Of a stretch of DNA of 64,000 nucleotides, positions 1 through 11,292 are shown one piece after another; positions within the stretch are counted from its first letter, which is position 1, and every line of letters starts with the position of its first letter. The notes under the pieces are model-generated. The model had not been told where the DNA came from. It did not search any database and was given only the letters and a program-made list of their open reading frames with translations. Origin of the DNA: Ipomoea triloba (taxonomy: Eukaryota; Streptophyta; Magnoliopsida; Solanales; Convolvulaceae); assembly GCF_003576645.1 (NCBI RefSeq), contig NC_044924.1, positions 1,164,046-1,228,045 on the forward strand. The letters run 5' to 3'. A program made the position numbers and the translations under genes.

Positions 1-1142
1 CAGCAGGCAACAATTGTTTGAGGCGCATGAGTTAGACCCACATTCAAGTTCTGAAGAATCTTCCACCTTCCCTTCAACAAACCAATGGCTTCCTCAACCA
101 TCTTTCTACCCTTCATCAGTGCTTCGTCGAACGCATTCTGAGCAGGACTTCCAGTCCTGTTCCACGAAAACGGAGTGAGCAAAAACGACAGCAACGGGAA
201 GCCCCAATCTCCAACAATGTAAGGCCTAACATGCTGTCCCCTCACATTGATCACCTTGTCCCAAACAATATCCCCCGAAATCAACCTATTATACAACAAG
301 CTATCCCTGAAATGAGTAGCATCATCAAACCCGCCGGGAGATTTCACACAAACATCCCAAAAGATTTTCTTGTGATCAGCAACAACCTGAAGCAAAATCG
401 AAGGGAACCCATAGCGGCAGTAATACATGGAAGAGTTAATCGTGTCAGAGGGGAGATGATGGAGTCTCACGGGGGTTCCATCAATGGCCCCACAAACGTT
501 AGGCAGTAAGGTGAGCTCTTGAAACCCCTGAGTGGTCTCCACCAACCTTCGGCGACTCACAGGGATCTTAATGAACTCAGGGTAGAGCTTAGTGGCCAAG
601 AGGCGAGTAACCATATTAGTAATTTTGGAAATTAGGTAAGGTTCGAGCCCGTAACGAGAAGCTAGGGTTTTAGCGGAGAGGCCATGGGATAACCTAGAAA
701 GAACCATAGCCACAGCATAATCAGACGGGAGAGAGAGCTGGGACTGAGTGATGTAGGGTTTGAGCTTATCAACAACAGTGGTAAACACCGGGTAAGAGAG
801 ACCATAGAGAGATCGCCACTGGGCGTCACGGAGAGGGGCTTCCATGGCCCATATGTGCTCCGTCGATAGGGCACGGAACGCCGCGACGGAGAATTCCGCG
901 GCGGAAGGGGACGAAGGATTATTGGAATTAGGGATTTTAGCCTTCTTCTTAGGCGGGTGGGAGGCGATGTAGGAGAGAACGGAAGCTATGGTGAAGAAGA
1001 GAAGAGGCGCGGCGGAGGTGGAGGTGAGGAGAGAGGTCGGAGAGGAGGGGGAGGCGGCGTCGGAGAGGACGGAGGTGGCGGGATCGAGGTGGTTATGGAG
1101 GTGGAGTAGATTTGAGAGCATAAGCATGAATGACTGATCCAT
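1..1142 (-). CDS. HARBI1/ALP1-like DDE nuclease, 5' part (truncated by window edge)
   Basis: An uninterrupted frame reads leftwards from the ATG at 1142-1140 (protein starts MDQSFMLMLSNLLHLHNHL) and leaves the window after about 380 codons. After a Ser/Pro-rich, low-complexity N-terminus with a KKKAK basic patch comes a helical region (SLYGLSYPVFTTVVDKLKPY, then SRLSHGLSAKTLASRYGL) and the PIF/Harbinger-type nuclease core. The presumed catalytic residues are visible as the Asp of GAIDGTPV, the Asp of VGDWGFPL and the Glu of VEEAIGLLKGRW. The family derives from Harbinger transposases. Arabidopsis ALP1 and related host genes are domesticated members, some linked to Polycomb antagonism. The intact frame, the lack of introns in the visible part and the absence of visible TIRs favour a domesticated gene, but the 3' end is unseen. 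The start fits because the frame has no earlier ATG before a CT-rich leader (1143-1160). Confidence 0.85.
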   Translation of the reverse strand, partial: MDQSFMLMLSNLLHLHNHLDPATSVLSDAASPSSPTSLLTSTSAAPLLFFTIASVLSYIASHPPKKKAKIPNSNNPSSPSAAEFSVAAFRALSTEHIWAMEAPLRDAQWRSLYGLSYPVFTTVVDKLKPYITQSQLSLPSDYAVAMVLSRLSHGLSAKTLASRYGLEPYLISKITNMVTRLLATKLYPEFIKIPVSRRRLVETTQGFQELTLLPNVCGAIDGTPVRLHHLPSDTINSSMYYCRYGFPSILLQVVADHKKIFWDVCVKSPGGFDDATHFRDSLLYNRLISGDIVWDKVINVRGQHVRPYIVGDWGFPLLSFLLTPFSWNRTGSPAQNAFDEALMKGRKMVEEAIGLLKGRWKILQNLNVGLTHAPQTIVAC

Positions 1143-1316
1143 CTCTCTCTCTCTCCCTTGCTCCCAGTTAGCTTTCGGCTGAAGAGAGAAGTAGAAATCG
1201 TTTGTTGGGTGGTTTTGGTTCCCCGACGGCGGTTGCGCCTATCTCCGGTGGACAATTGAAGATTATAAAACGACGACGTATAACCGGCCTACACGAATAA
1301 TCAAAATGCAATAGTG

Positions 1317-1391
1317 CCCCCCTAAAGTCCCACTTTTAATACATTTTACCCCCTAAAGTCCCACTTTTTATACATTTCACCCCTAAAGTTT
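1317..1391. repeat. Short tandem repeat, about 30-bp unit
   Basis: Two and a half units of a roughly 30-bp motif (CCCTAAAGTCCCACTTTT followed by ATACATTT and CACC) are visible. The last unit decays after CCCTAAAGT. This may be the edge of an older element; function unknown. Confidence 0.6.
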
Positions 1392-1463
1392 AATTCTAAA
1401 CACAATCAGTCCCAAAACTTATCAATTTCAGGCCACAAAGTAGGAGCCGCTACATAAAAATAT

Positions 1464-1768
1464 AAATGGGGGTAAATAGTTGTTAGGTGATTGGATTAGT
1501 AAGTTTAACTAGTTGATTGTTCTAGCTGATTGTAGAAAATTTTTTGATAAATTAACTGTTAGCTGATAACGAATTACATTAAAAAATGATTTTCTAAAAA
1601 AACTGTTTTGAGTAGCTTTTTGAATTTTAACATTTTTTAACAATAAGCTGCTACGAAAAGTTATTTACTCAAACACTCATATTGGTTGTTTAATCAAGTC
1701 AAACATATAATAATGGTCAAATAAGTTAAAATTGACTGATAAACTAATTATGTTTCCAAACAAGACCA
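1464..1768 (-). mobile_element. hAT-like MITE, copy A
   Basis: A non-coding stretch of about 300 bp begins GGTAAATAGTTGTTAGG and ends near TGTTTCCAAACAAGACC. Read on this strand it aligns along its whole length with the reverse complement of 50231-50518. Shared blocks include TGATAAATTAACTGTTAGCT, TTTTGAGTAGCTTTTTGAAT and AATAAGTTAAAATTGACTGA or close variants. The two therefore belong to one family inserted in opposite orientation. Ends with GTTTGG-type motifs resemble hAT or PIF MITEs. I could not fix a target-site duplication, so the superfamily is tentative. Confidence 0.65.
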
Positions 1769-3370
1769 GTCTCCCTTCCATGTGGGAGTGTAAACCGAGT
1801 GCCACTAGACACAAGATCTTTGACATAGACTATAGTATATAATTGCACTTCACTATAGAAAACATACTATTATCCATTTGAGTGTTTATGAGACTAAAAT
1901 CTCGAAGTTAAGTATTTGAAATGAAAATGATTGAAAAAAATTATAACAAATACTATTTTATAGAAAATCATAAGTATTTCAAAAAAAATTCAAAATTAAG
2001 TATTTAGCCGTGTATAGTAACATAATTGGTGAAAGTTGATTTTGAGTTTTACATTAAAAAAAAAATATTTATCTTTCATGTGTTGTATTGAATGTTGTTC
2101 CATAATATTGTTTAACATGTGCAACATATTTAGGCTTTTAGATAGGTTTGAACAGTCCAAATAGCCAACTTTTTGAGCCTGTGACATTCTTTGGATGAGA
2201 GTCACCAAGGTGTCAACTGAGCACAATATGCTTGGCAAATAGTTAACTTAATTATCTATTGTATTGGATTTATTAAGCCAATTAAGTAACTAATATTCCA
2301 AAGACTCATTTGCCCTTTTATCACATACGGTTATAACGGAATCTTGTTTGGTTTCCTCTGCTTGTACATACCATGATTATTTTTAACAATAACACTTACA
2401 TTTGGAAAGACTAAACTATATATTAAAAAAAATCCAGAAATTGACACGTGCTTTAGTCTTCTTTATTCTTCTTTGGTGGGAGGATGACCTCATAGTTGTT
2501 GTGGTTAGTCAACCGTGGGGGTTGGTAGGCCTTTCACTTTTGACATGGTGAACCGTTATCCCATATCTAATGCCCTTTAAATGACGCTATGTCAATCGTG
2601 CTTGGCTGGTATTACATGTATGGTCTCTCAGCTTGTCCTCCACGTGATTTTGACTGCTATATGGTCCAATAAGACATAGGCTTCCCAAGGCAATCACTTA
2701 ATTAAAACCAATGACAATTATTAGGGAGTATAACATTGGTTATTAATCCAATTAATTTCATAAAGTCTTTATAAATATTTATGATGTAAACAATTAACTA
2801 TTTTAATTTGCCTCACAAATACACCGAACTCAAGACTTTAGATGAGTTTAGAAGATAAAATGTAAATTTTGCTCATATGTAATAACTTATAAACCACACA
2901 AAAAATGTAAATTGTACACACGGCTCACCGAATTGGCCTGGTGTTGACAATAATAAGGTAAATTGCACTCACGTACTCGATTGAGAGACAGTTCACAAGA
3001 ATTAACTCGTGACCATCCGATATAAGAATTATATTCCATCAACTTACCACCATTTGATGTTTTCTTTCTTGAATCTTCCATTCTCATCAGCCCTAGCTCA
3101 ACTACATTATTAAGGATTGTAAAGCATGCAGAGCAATGAGAGCATCACGTACATGTTTGCATGATTTACCAATTTTAAGGTTCTTGGACGAGGAATTATA
3201 ATTTTACAATGTTTTTATATATATATATAAAAAAAAAAAAAGGCGTTTACAACATTGTACGTAGAATTATGAGTTATGGACACAGAATTAAGAAACTAAC
3301 AATAACTCTGATCTACACTTGACAAAGAAAACTAGAGATTCGATAATTAACCTGCATCGATCCACTGTTA

Positions 3371-4351
3371 TTAGGAACGAGGCATGGACACAGAAGAAAA
3401 ACCTCTACAAGACATTTCATGAACCGCAGGATTGAAGCCCAAGCAACCTAGGAGCCCTTGCTTGTATGGCAAGAATGTTTTCCTCCTCAGCTCCTCCGAG
3501 ATCGTCCGGTTCATCGTGTAATGCAGTTCGTGAGCCGAAACCGGTCCTCTCCTCCTCGAGATTGACCCGGATCCCTCGCTGTCTGTTGTAGACCTAAAGC
3601 TGTAATTCACGTCTTCTTTACTCTTCTTCTTGTTCTTCAGCTCTGATGAGTATTTCTTCATCTTCTGTGTGCTACTCGCCCGACCTTCCGACGCGCTTCT
3701 GAACAGCAGAAGATCCTTCAGCTTCCATCTTCCCGACAACATGGTTGAGATGAACGAGGAGGAAACGGAGTTGTTGTTTGTGTTTTCTTGACCGGTTTGT
3801 TTCCGGTCGAATACCAAATCCGAGGCTCGGAATGGGGACAGAGATCTCGTTGCCTTGTGCCGAGGATTATTATTCGAACGGATTTCTCTTCCTCGTCCTC
3901 GTTTGTCGGCATCGTTCTCCGTTTTCGGCGAACGCCGTACTTCCTTAACCGTTTTGTCGGGATATTTAGGAGAGCTACGAGGTTTTTCGCCGTGTTCCGG
4001 CCGCAGCGACGGCGGCTTAAGAGGCTTGATCTTGCCGGACTCAAACAGCTCGTCGGCGGCGGACAAATAAGCCTTCTCCAACGGCCCGCTGAACTCGAAA
4101 ACAAAATCTCTATCATCATCCTCGTATTCTCCATTAATTCCGTCGAAATCACGCCTAGGTTTCGGAACTCCTGGCTTCTCTTCCCAGCTGAACGGAACCG
4201 CGCCGCCGCCGAGGAAGCGGGTGGGGCTGCCGGGGGCGCTGGCGAAGCCGGCGCCAAAATGCGGAGGACTAGACGGCGCGCTGATGTAGGGGGTAGTGCA
4301 CGCGCTGTCGAAGTTGAAGTCCACCGGCGGCGAGGGCATCACCGTCTCCAT
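3371..4351 (-). CDS. DUF1645 family protein
   Basis: This is a single-exon gene of 326 residues. Family hallmarks are visible: the Ser/Pro-rich start with YISAPSSPP (about residues 22-30), VPFSWEEKPGVPKPRR (52-67), the acidic FVFEFSG block (83-89), ADELFESGKIKPL (99-111), WKLKDLLLFRSASEGR, and the conserved C-terminus with SAHELHYTMNR and LPYKQGLLGCLGF. The middle is basic and disordered. DUF1645 proteins are plant-specific; the rice member SGL affects grain length and plant height, but the biochemical role is unknown. Nuclear location is an inference from the basic stretches. A TATA-like box lies about 62 bp upstream of the ATG. Overlapping frames on either strand (3718-4357) are shadows of this GC-rich exon. 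Confidence 0.92.
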   Translation of the reverse strand: METVMPSPPVDFNFDSACTTPYISAPSSPPHFGAGFASAPGSPTRFLGGGAVPFSWEEKPGVPKPRRDFDGINGEYEDDDRDFVFEFSGPLEKAYLSAADELFESGKIKPLKPPSLRPEHGEKPRSSPKYPDKTVKEVRRSPKTENDADKRGRGREIRSNNNPRHKATRSLSPFRASDLVFDRKQTGQENTNNNSVSSSFISTMLSGRWKLKDLLLFRSASEGRASSTQKMKKYSSELKNKKKSKEDVNYSFRSTTDSEGSGSISRRRGPVSAHELHYTMNRTISEELRRKTFLPYKQGLLGCLGFNPAVHEMSCRGFSSVSMPRS

Positions 4352-4413
4352 CTCTAATAATTCAGCGAAGAAACTATGACTTTTCTCCCTGCGAATCTGT
4401 TTGTTTGTAAAAG

Positions 4414-4423
4414 TATATATATA
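4414..4423 (-). promoter_or_regulatory. TATA box of the DUF1645 gene
   Basis: The run TATATATATA lies about 62 bp before the ATG at 4351, a normal plant spacing. It is followed downstream by a short leader. Confidence 0.55.
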
Positions 4424-6145
4424 GAGAGTGGGGAAGAAGGGTACTCAGGTCAGATTGGGCAAGCTGGAAAGTGTGCTTATAAGTTATAATATTAAGCAGA
4501 GAAATATAGAAATGAAGAAAATTTGACTAGAGAGGGATGGTGAGCCGCCGCCATGAATATATAGTCTGGAGGTATGGTAGCAGCATAGGTAGACTCGTAG
4601 TTTTTGTGAATGGTTTTCCTTTCATGTTTTCGGGGGTAGAATCGTCACTTCAGTAAAATAACAAAAAATGATATTGATTAAACCATTAGGTGTCAAATTA
4701 ACCTAACTAATGAAACTAATTTGGCAGATGTTCATAAGTTTAGTGGAACAACCAAAGTAACAACCTAAGTCCACAAGGCCTACCCTACAATAGTTATACC
4801 ATGGACCCGAGTGGGTCCACGTTACAAGTTGAACTCGTGTCCATTTACATACTAAATGTTCACAGTTTGAACGGTGAACATTCAATATGTAAATTATGTA
4901 TTTTGAACTCAGATCCACAGAATAATTTGTCCCTAGCCTAATGGGCCATTATTAAATATCATTTAATGTGTCATGTATAAAGCTTCAACCTCATAAAATA
5001 TGACTCTTTTGAACAGTTAGCGTGATCACTATATATATTTGGTTGTTAGTATTTTGGGAGAGCCAAAGTATAAACAGTATTTTTTTTTAACATTGTACGT
5101 GAGTCCGACTCTAGCAACAATTGTACTTTAATATTACTCCGTATTTTTTTAGTCACATATATTAATTATTCTTAATATTCTTTATTGACTAAACTGTTTA
5201 AGTATAAATATAATTCTTTTAAATTTTATGAAATAACTTCTTTTATATTGATTTAATGGGGACAGAAGAAGTTGAGTGTGAACGACTATTGTTTAAAATG
5301 ACTTTTGCCTACTTCAATTTAATGCAATTCTCCGGAGGAATTCTTTTTGATTATATTGACCTAAAGGACTTTAGGCCAATCTTGTCTTGTAATATGGGAG
5401 ACTAGTCGACTAGATATGTGGTCATGATTGGAAATTAGAGGAATATAAAACTCATAGCCAATTAATACTTCAAAATGTACACGATAAATTTATCATGTTC
5501 TGTTTATAATTACTTTTTAACTTATTGAAGCACAAAGAACCAATACAGCTCATGACCTCTCATTTAGGAGAGTCACTTTTGTCACTAAATCAGAAGGTCA
5601 TCGACAGAATTATGGTTTATCTATTTGGCTACCATTTTTGAGTTTCGTTTTTGGAAATTCTCATAATAAAATGATCTAGAAGAGATGAGATCAAACTAGT
5701 AATTTGGTCAGTAATGAGCGGCTGCAAATTGGTATTCTTCAAATTTATATTTTATTTGGGCCCTTTCATGAAACAAAGGAAACAAGTCTCCAACAAAAGT
5801 ACAAAACAGCCGCACTAGGAAACAATACGTGGGCTATGTACATACCATGAAAATGAAACAAATAAACGATGAAACCTACCCTTATAAATAAAAAACTTCA
5901 CTAAAAGTAATCTGAGAAGTTGCAGAAGTAGCATACTAGCATAAATAATCAGCTACAACTCAACTATCCAACAATAAAAATTACAACAAAATTGATCAGT
6001 TTGTCAGGAAGAACTTGAAGGCAACATGCCATAACTGAAAATCTACTCAACAAGAATTACCTTGTTAGCTTTCTGGTAATGGGAGAAAAAGAATGATTAA
6101 TCAACAGAACGTCGTGTTATATATACACAGACAGGCACTGCACAT
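4424..6145. other. Intergenic region
   Basis: An AT-rich spacer with no credible gene. It holds one diverged member of the GGTCCAC inverted-repeat family (4795-4925). Beyond about 5900 it probably includes the 3' untranslated region of the sulfotransferase gene. Confidence 0.6.
4795..4925. repeat. GGTCCAC-type AT-rich repeat, member 1
   Basis: The stretch carries ATGGACCCGAGTGGGTCCAC and then AT-rich repeats of ATTCA/TTCACA and ATGTAAATTATGT type. The same vocabulary occurs at 9478-9685 and 35185-35540, so I treat the three as one family of short, degenerate inverted repeats. Class unknown. Confidence 0.45.
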
Positions 6146-8914
6146 CTACATTTCTTGATCCGCTCGTAGGAAGCTCTCAAATGGTGTTCCCTTGAGGGTC
6201 TTTTCGATATCACCCCAATTCTCAACCTGTGAAGACAAAGGCCCTTTGTGTATCTTAATCTGTCGACTATGTAACTCTCTATGTGGGACTGTAAGGAAAT
6301 CTTGAACATCAATGAGTTTCTGTGAAACGAATGGCGAGATATACAGTCAATAAATCCAGAAATCTAAACTGCAGAAGAAAATTATTAAGTGATGGTAAAT
6401 AGTTTAGGCATCTTACAGTTCGGTTTTGTATTATGTCCTCGTAGTAAAGGATGATATGCCTAGTACTTTTGAAGGACTCCAAGCCTTTCGTCACCAACTC
6501 CTCCGCTTGCCTTAGGATTGGAATCAGCAGTGTTGTGTTTATCACTGGTTTGTATCTAGCAAGTATTTCAGCCTGGAACAGTATTACCATGTTTAGGAGT
6601 CGGGAATTTAACCTTCTTTCTGATGCACGGGAATTGTGCTCCCCCATTTCAATAAGTGTGTGTGTGTGTGCATGTGTGAGATAGAGAGAGAGAGGGACCT
6701 CTAGAGGAGAATGCACGTGAGATTTGTGAGTTCCATTTAGTGGCTTTGCATTTTGATCATAGGAGTTTGCAAGTATTGAAACCATTCTACGCAAAAGATT
6801 TCTTCTGAAGAGAAAAATTGTGGAAACTCCTTTCCTTTTAAAGTATTCAACAATTTCCTCATGATTTTGAAGTAGACCCTGCAATGAAATCAAGAAATGT
6901 TTTAAGGCAGTAGAAAGGCGTAAGTAGGGGAAAAAAGGGTCACGGAGGAGATGCTGGCTTCAAAGGGCATTGCCTATATCATTCTACACATTCAAACAAA
7001 GAAAAAAGAAAACATTAAAGTTATTTCCTTGCTAATAGAGAATCCTCAGTACTAATAGCTTCACTCCTTCCACCAAAAAGTTCCAACAGCTTACAGAAGT
7101 CGCCATATGAACAATACAATTGTTCCTTCTTTTATATTGATACTGTAGAAGATGATAGAACCATAATATAAGGTAGACTCCAGAACTAGAACATATAAAG
7201 ATAACCCTATAGTTTTTCTTCTTCATTTAAAAAAAAATAAAATAAAATAAAAATTCTGATCTCTTTTTGTGGGTCTTCATGTGCAGCAGTGTAGGCAGTT
7301 TTTTTATCCATTACTTTATAGGAGTATTTATTTTCAGTTACGGGTTTTAGTGGCATCCAATGATAACTAAATATGAGATATGTAGACTTTGTAGGCAGTC
7401 TTTTTCTCAATTATGAAAGCAGCAATGAAAAAGAAATTACAATTAATGTCATGGACATAGTGAAACAACTATACAGCCAATCACTCCTCACTGTCTTTTA
7501 CCTGATATAGTAAAACAGCCTGGCACGCATCTAACAACCAGACTTTTTAAGCTATTAAGTTTCAGAAAGCAAACAAGTAATAGATGCTGATGGAAACAAT
7601 TAAACTAGGCATTATGCAAAATAAGAAAATAGGTGGAAGGAATTGTTGCCGATTATAAATTTTCATGAAGAAAGTGGTATTTCATTAAGCTCCCTGCTCT
7701 TAATCAGATATCACAAAATTATCTTAATATTGCAAAACTATAGAAAATTTGAACTTTGCAGAGATTTCAATTCAGAATAGAAGCACAGCATGAATCTAGG
7801 ATACTTTTAATACTAAAAGTTTAAAAGGGGAGGGCCGCAAGAGTGCCAATTGATAATCTTGATGTAGGGAGTAGACTATTTAAGGTTATACAGGTTAAAT
7901 ACAAGCATTTAAACCAATAAAGATGTGCTAGTTAAAAAAGAATGCCACCCATGGAATTGGGAATAAAATTCTTCGGGGAGGCCTCACCTGATTAAGCATC
8001 CATTTCAGCCCAACTGCAGCTGTACACTCATTCTTGGAAGCACTAGTAAACCAGTCTAGATTATAGATGTTGTCCAAAGTGTCCACAATAGTTGATATGT
8101 TACTCCTCCGGACTTTGACAGAAAAAATCTCCCCATTGGAGCTGATATTCGTGTGATTGTTTAACAGTGTCTCGAACCATCCACTACCAGACCTCTGTGT
8201 CGACAAAATTGCAAAATACCGTACTGGATTGCAAGCACACTCAGCACTACACATGTCAAAAACAACATCAGCAACGTTAGCATCGAATAGCAATCTACAA
8301 CGTTGGAACAATCAACAACTTACCGGCTAAAAGTCTTTGGCTTGGGAAAGTGCACATAAGGTCTCTCTGAAGGTTCAATATGAGGTGGTTCACATACATT
8401 CTCCCCACCAATAGCAGGAATCTTTATTACTTGTCTATTGGTGTGGCTACCAATTTGCTTAAGACAGATTGAGCATATATAGACTCCACATAGCATTGCA
8501 ACAGATAAGACCACCATTCTCAATAACAGTGGAGATTTCTTTGGAGGCTTTATGATCAATGCATCCTGAAATGGACATAATAATAATATGATAAAGCAGA
8601 ACTTATCAACTTAGGCATATCAAATCAAGATAGAGTTTTCCACAAAAGGAATAAGAACCAAAGACTCAAAATCCCCAAATGCATCTTGATTAAGCTCATT
8701 GAGAACACAATACACTGAAACATCGAAAAAGGCCTAAAATTTTGCCAAATATATTTTAAGCGTAACTTTTATAGCGATGCCGAGATCGAGAAAACGCATT
8801 TAGACACCAAAAGAAGAGTAAAAGATAAAATTTTGAAGCAAAATACTAAAAAATCCGGGGAGGAAGAGGATTAGAAGCACGCACCTTCGAGAAGAAACAA
8901 AGATCTTCAGCCAT
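6146..8914 (-). CDS. Membrane-anchored sulfotransferase family protein (P-loop/PAPS-binding)
   Basis: The six-exon model is 8914-8885, 8565-8324, 8246-7988, 6878-6699, 6572-6417 and 6319-6146. All introns are GT-AG, and the sum is 1041 nt (346 residues plus stop). The protein starts MAEDLCFFSKDALIIKPPKK and has one hydrophobic segment near residues 22-42 (LLLRMVVLSVAMLCGVYICS), consistent with a type II Golgi protein. RYFAILSTQRSGSGWFETLL is the 5'-phosphosulfate-binding loop. IFLFRRNLLRRMVS and HIILYYEDI fit the later PAPS-binding and core strands. It resembles the uncharacterised Arabidopsis At2g15730-type sulfotransferase-like proteins; the substrate is unknown. The first exon encodes only ten residues and was joined because it restores the frame and the family's usual N-terminus. 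Confidence 0.85.
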
Positions 8915-9477
8915 GGGAAGTGTTCTCTTAAAAAGGAAGACAAGCAAAAGACATTTGGGAGTTAAGATTCTCAAGTGTTCTTTCCCCTTTTCTTTCTAGC
9001 TTTATCCATTTGCCCGTTCTGCACACATGCATACACACACACACAGCCAGTTGTATGTATATGAGGTGAGAGAAGTAAATCCTGCTTTAGCTTTTTATCA
9101 CGAAGATGATGAAAAACAAAATGATGATGAAACCTATTCCTGCGTTCGAACGTTATCGCGCTTTCCTCTTTCACTGTTTGCTTTAAGATTTTCCGTCTGA
9201 TTTACACTCCTCTCTTCTCTTCTCTTCTCTCTCTGATGGAGACGGGGGACTCCAAGTTGGTCGGATCCGATTCGGATCCATATAACGGAAAAGAAAGACG
9301 AAAACGATGTCGTTCGGAAGCAATGATTTCTGCCATTAGGGTCAATCATTAACAAGTGGAGTATTTAATAATTTCCTGGGTGACATACAGAACTTCAATA
9401 AGTATTGGGCCTCACGTTGCTCTGACAATGAATTGTGTCGAGGGGATCATGCTGGGCAAATTAGGCAAATCATTCTG

Positions 9478-9685
9478 GGGTCCGAATCCATCTTTTAGTA
9501 TAAAATACACAATTTATATATTGAATATTTATAATTCATATACTGAATATTCATAATTAAATTTTTATAATTTACATATTGAATATTTACAATTTGAATT
9601 GCTGTGAACATTCAGTAGGTAAAATTGTGAATATGCAGTATGTAAATTGTAATATGTCCACCTTACAAAGTAGACTTTGATCTAA
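9478..9685. repeat. GGTCCAC-type AT-rich repeat, member 2
   Basis: The outer ends GGGTCCGAATCCATC and GTCCACCTTACAAAGTAGAC resemble the inverted ends of the 35185-35540 member. The inside is a run of diverged ATTGAATATTTATAATT-like units. Confidence 0.45.
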
Positions 9686-10315
9686 AAATAATTTTCAGAT
9701 TATGTATCTGGTGTTGATACATATTTTGTATTTACAATTGACCGTTTATATACCTATAGCTTTCATATTGTGTGTCAAGAATTATCAAATTATATATTTT
9801 TTTCTAAACATTATAGTACTACGGATACTATTTAAAATTAATATCACTCTGTATCTCATTAAGTGGTTGTAATATGTTCCCTATTCAGCCTCCATTCCAA
9901 AATCTACGATGAGTTTGGTGTACCTAATAACTTGGGCTCTCTTCTCCAAAAAAAAAAAAAAGAACTTGGGCTCTATGTTATTGGGCCGGCCTTGACTGTA
10001 CATTGCGAACTTAGCCAGTTCACTAGTAAATTATAATGTGAATCATCATCTACATTACAATGTTACAATGTGAATTATGAATAAATATTTATTTTTAATA
10101 TATTAAAATGTATATTATTTATGTATTAGTTGATCATTATTTGATTAACCTTCTTTACTCTACAAGATGAACTAAGGTCTATGGTAGAATGATTGCAGCT
10201 TACTAAAGTCAATAGAGGCCGTTTAAAAATAAAATAAAAAAAAAAAAGTCAATAGAGGCCCCAAGTTGAGGTCTTAAAATGTCTTAAGATATAATTTAAC
10301 AGATTAATTAATTTA

Positions 10316-10894
10316 GAGCAAATACCATTTTTGGTCCCACGACTATTAACAAAATGACAATTTTGGTCCACATATTTAATTTCTATCAACCACGACTATT
10401 GTTTAGTACCAATTTTGATCCCATGACTACTGTTTTAGTGCCAAAATTCATCACGCCGGTCACCCATCCATTTAAAACGTGTCGAAATCTAAAAGTTTTA
10501 AAGGTATTTTCGTCATTTTCAACTCAATATCCAAAATTGAGCATAAATAAAGAGATTTAAGCCCTAAAATCGATCACAATTCACAATTCTCAAATTAATG
10601 TAAAATGAGGAGAAAAACTGTGAATTTTGATCGATTTTAGGACTTAAATCTATTTATTCATACTCAAATTGAGATATTAAGTTGAAAATTATGAAAATAC
10701 CCTTAACATTTGTAGATTTTTACACATTTTAAACTGATGGGTGACCAGAACGATGAATTTTGACACTAAAACAATAGTCGTGGATAAAAATTGGTACTAA
10801 AACAATAGTCGTGGGACCAAAATTGGCAGAAATGAAACATGTGCACCAAAATTGTCATTTTGCTAATAGTGGTGGAACCAAAATTGGTATTTGT
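10316..10894. mobile_element. Fold-back MULE-like MITE with 12-bp flanking duplication
   Basis: The two halves form a long inverted repeat. The left arm begins GCAAATACCATTTTTGGTCC at 10318. The right arm, read in reverse, begins ACAAATACCAATTTTGGTTC at 10894, and similarity continues inward for well over 200 bp (CACGACTATT, GACAATTTTGGT, GATCGATTTTAGG). Both flanks carry TTAATTAATTTA (10304-10315 and 10895-10906). A 9-12 bp duplication with very long TIRs is typical of Mutator-like non-autonomous elements. It has no coding capacity. Transcription through it would give a hairpin RNA. Confidence 0.8.
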
Positions 10895-11194
10895 TTAATT
10901 AATTTACATCAAAATAATTAAATTTATTCTGTAGGAATTGGTTATATCTTAAGCTAAAATTCATCTTACAAATAAATACATATTTATTTTTAGTACTATA
11001 AATTTATTTTAAAGTGGGGTAGACTAATAATTTGCATAATTGTACACGCGGAGTCGCGGAGTAGTCGCAATTTGTCAAAATGATGGACCGATAAATAAAT
11101 TTCATTAATTGCCCTATCAGACTCGGGTCCCACGAGATGGTAAAATTCAGGCAATTAACCAAAGTCGACAGCGGTTCAGCCGCCCAAAATCAAC

Positions 11195-11200
11195 CATAAA
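11195..11200 (+). promoter_or_regulatory. Weakened TATA box of CXE copy 1
   Basis: CATAAA stands where the paralogous promoter at 13375-13380 has TATAAA, within a conserved block ending AATCCAACTACTACGTA. It lies about 93 bp before the ATG. Confidence 0.45.
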
Positions 11201-11292
11201 TCCAACTACTACGTATTATTCAATTCTCCAATCGACCTTAAACTCAGCCACATCTTCATTCTTCAGTCAGTCCACAGCCTAAAAATCTTATC

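Larger units (their letters stand above)
1143..3370. other. Intergenic region
   Basis: This AT-rich spacer lies between the divergent leader of the nuclease gene and the 3' end of the DUF1645 gene. It holds a CT-rich leader (1143-1160), a short tandem repeat (1317-1391) and a MITE copy (about 1464-1768). I see no credible coding sequence. The open frames at 1996-2238 and 2887-3087 look random. Confidence 0.7.
8915..11292. other. Intergenic region
   Basis: This divergent spacer separates the sulfotransferase gene (CT-rich leader around 9200-9240) from the first carboxylesterase. It contains GGTCCAC-type repeat member 2 (9478-9685) and a long fold-back element (10316-10894). No gene is visible; the open frames at 9134-9556 and 10354-10560 fall in leader or repeat sequence. 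Confidence 0.65.

Noticed and set aside
3718..4357. Long open frames overlapping the DUF1645 exon on both strands (179 and 189 residues)
   Set aside because: They are out-of-frame shadows of a GC-rich exon whose own frame encodes all conserved DUF1645 motifs.
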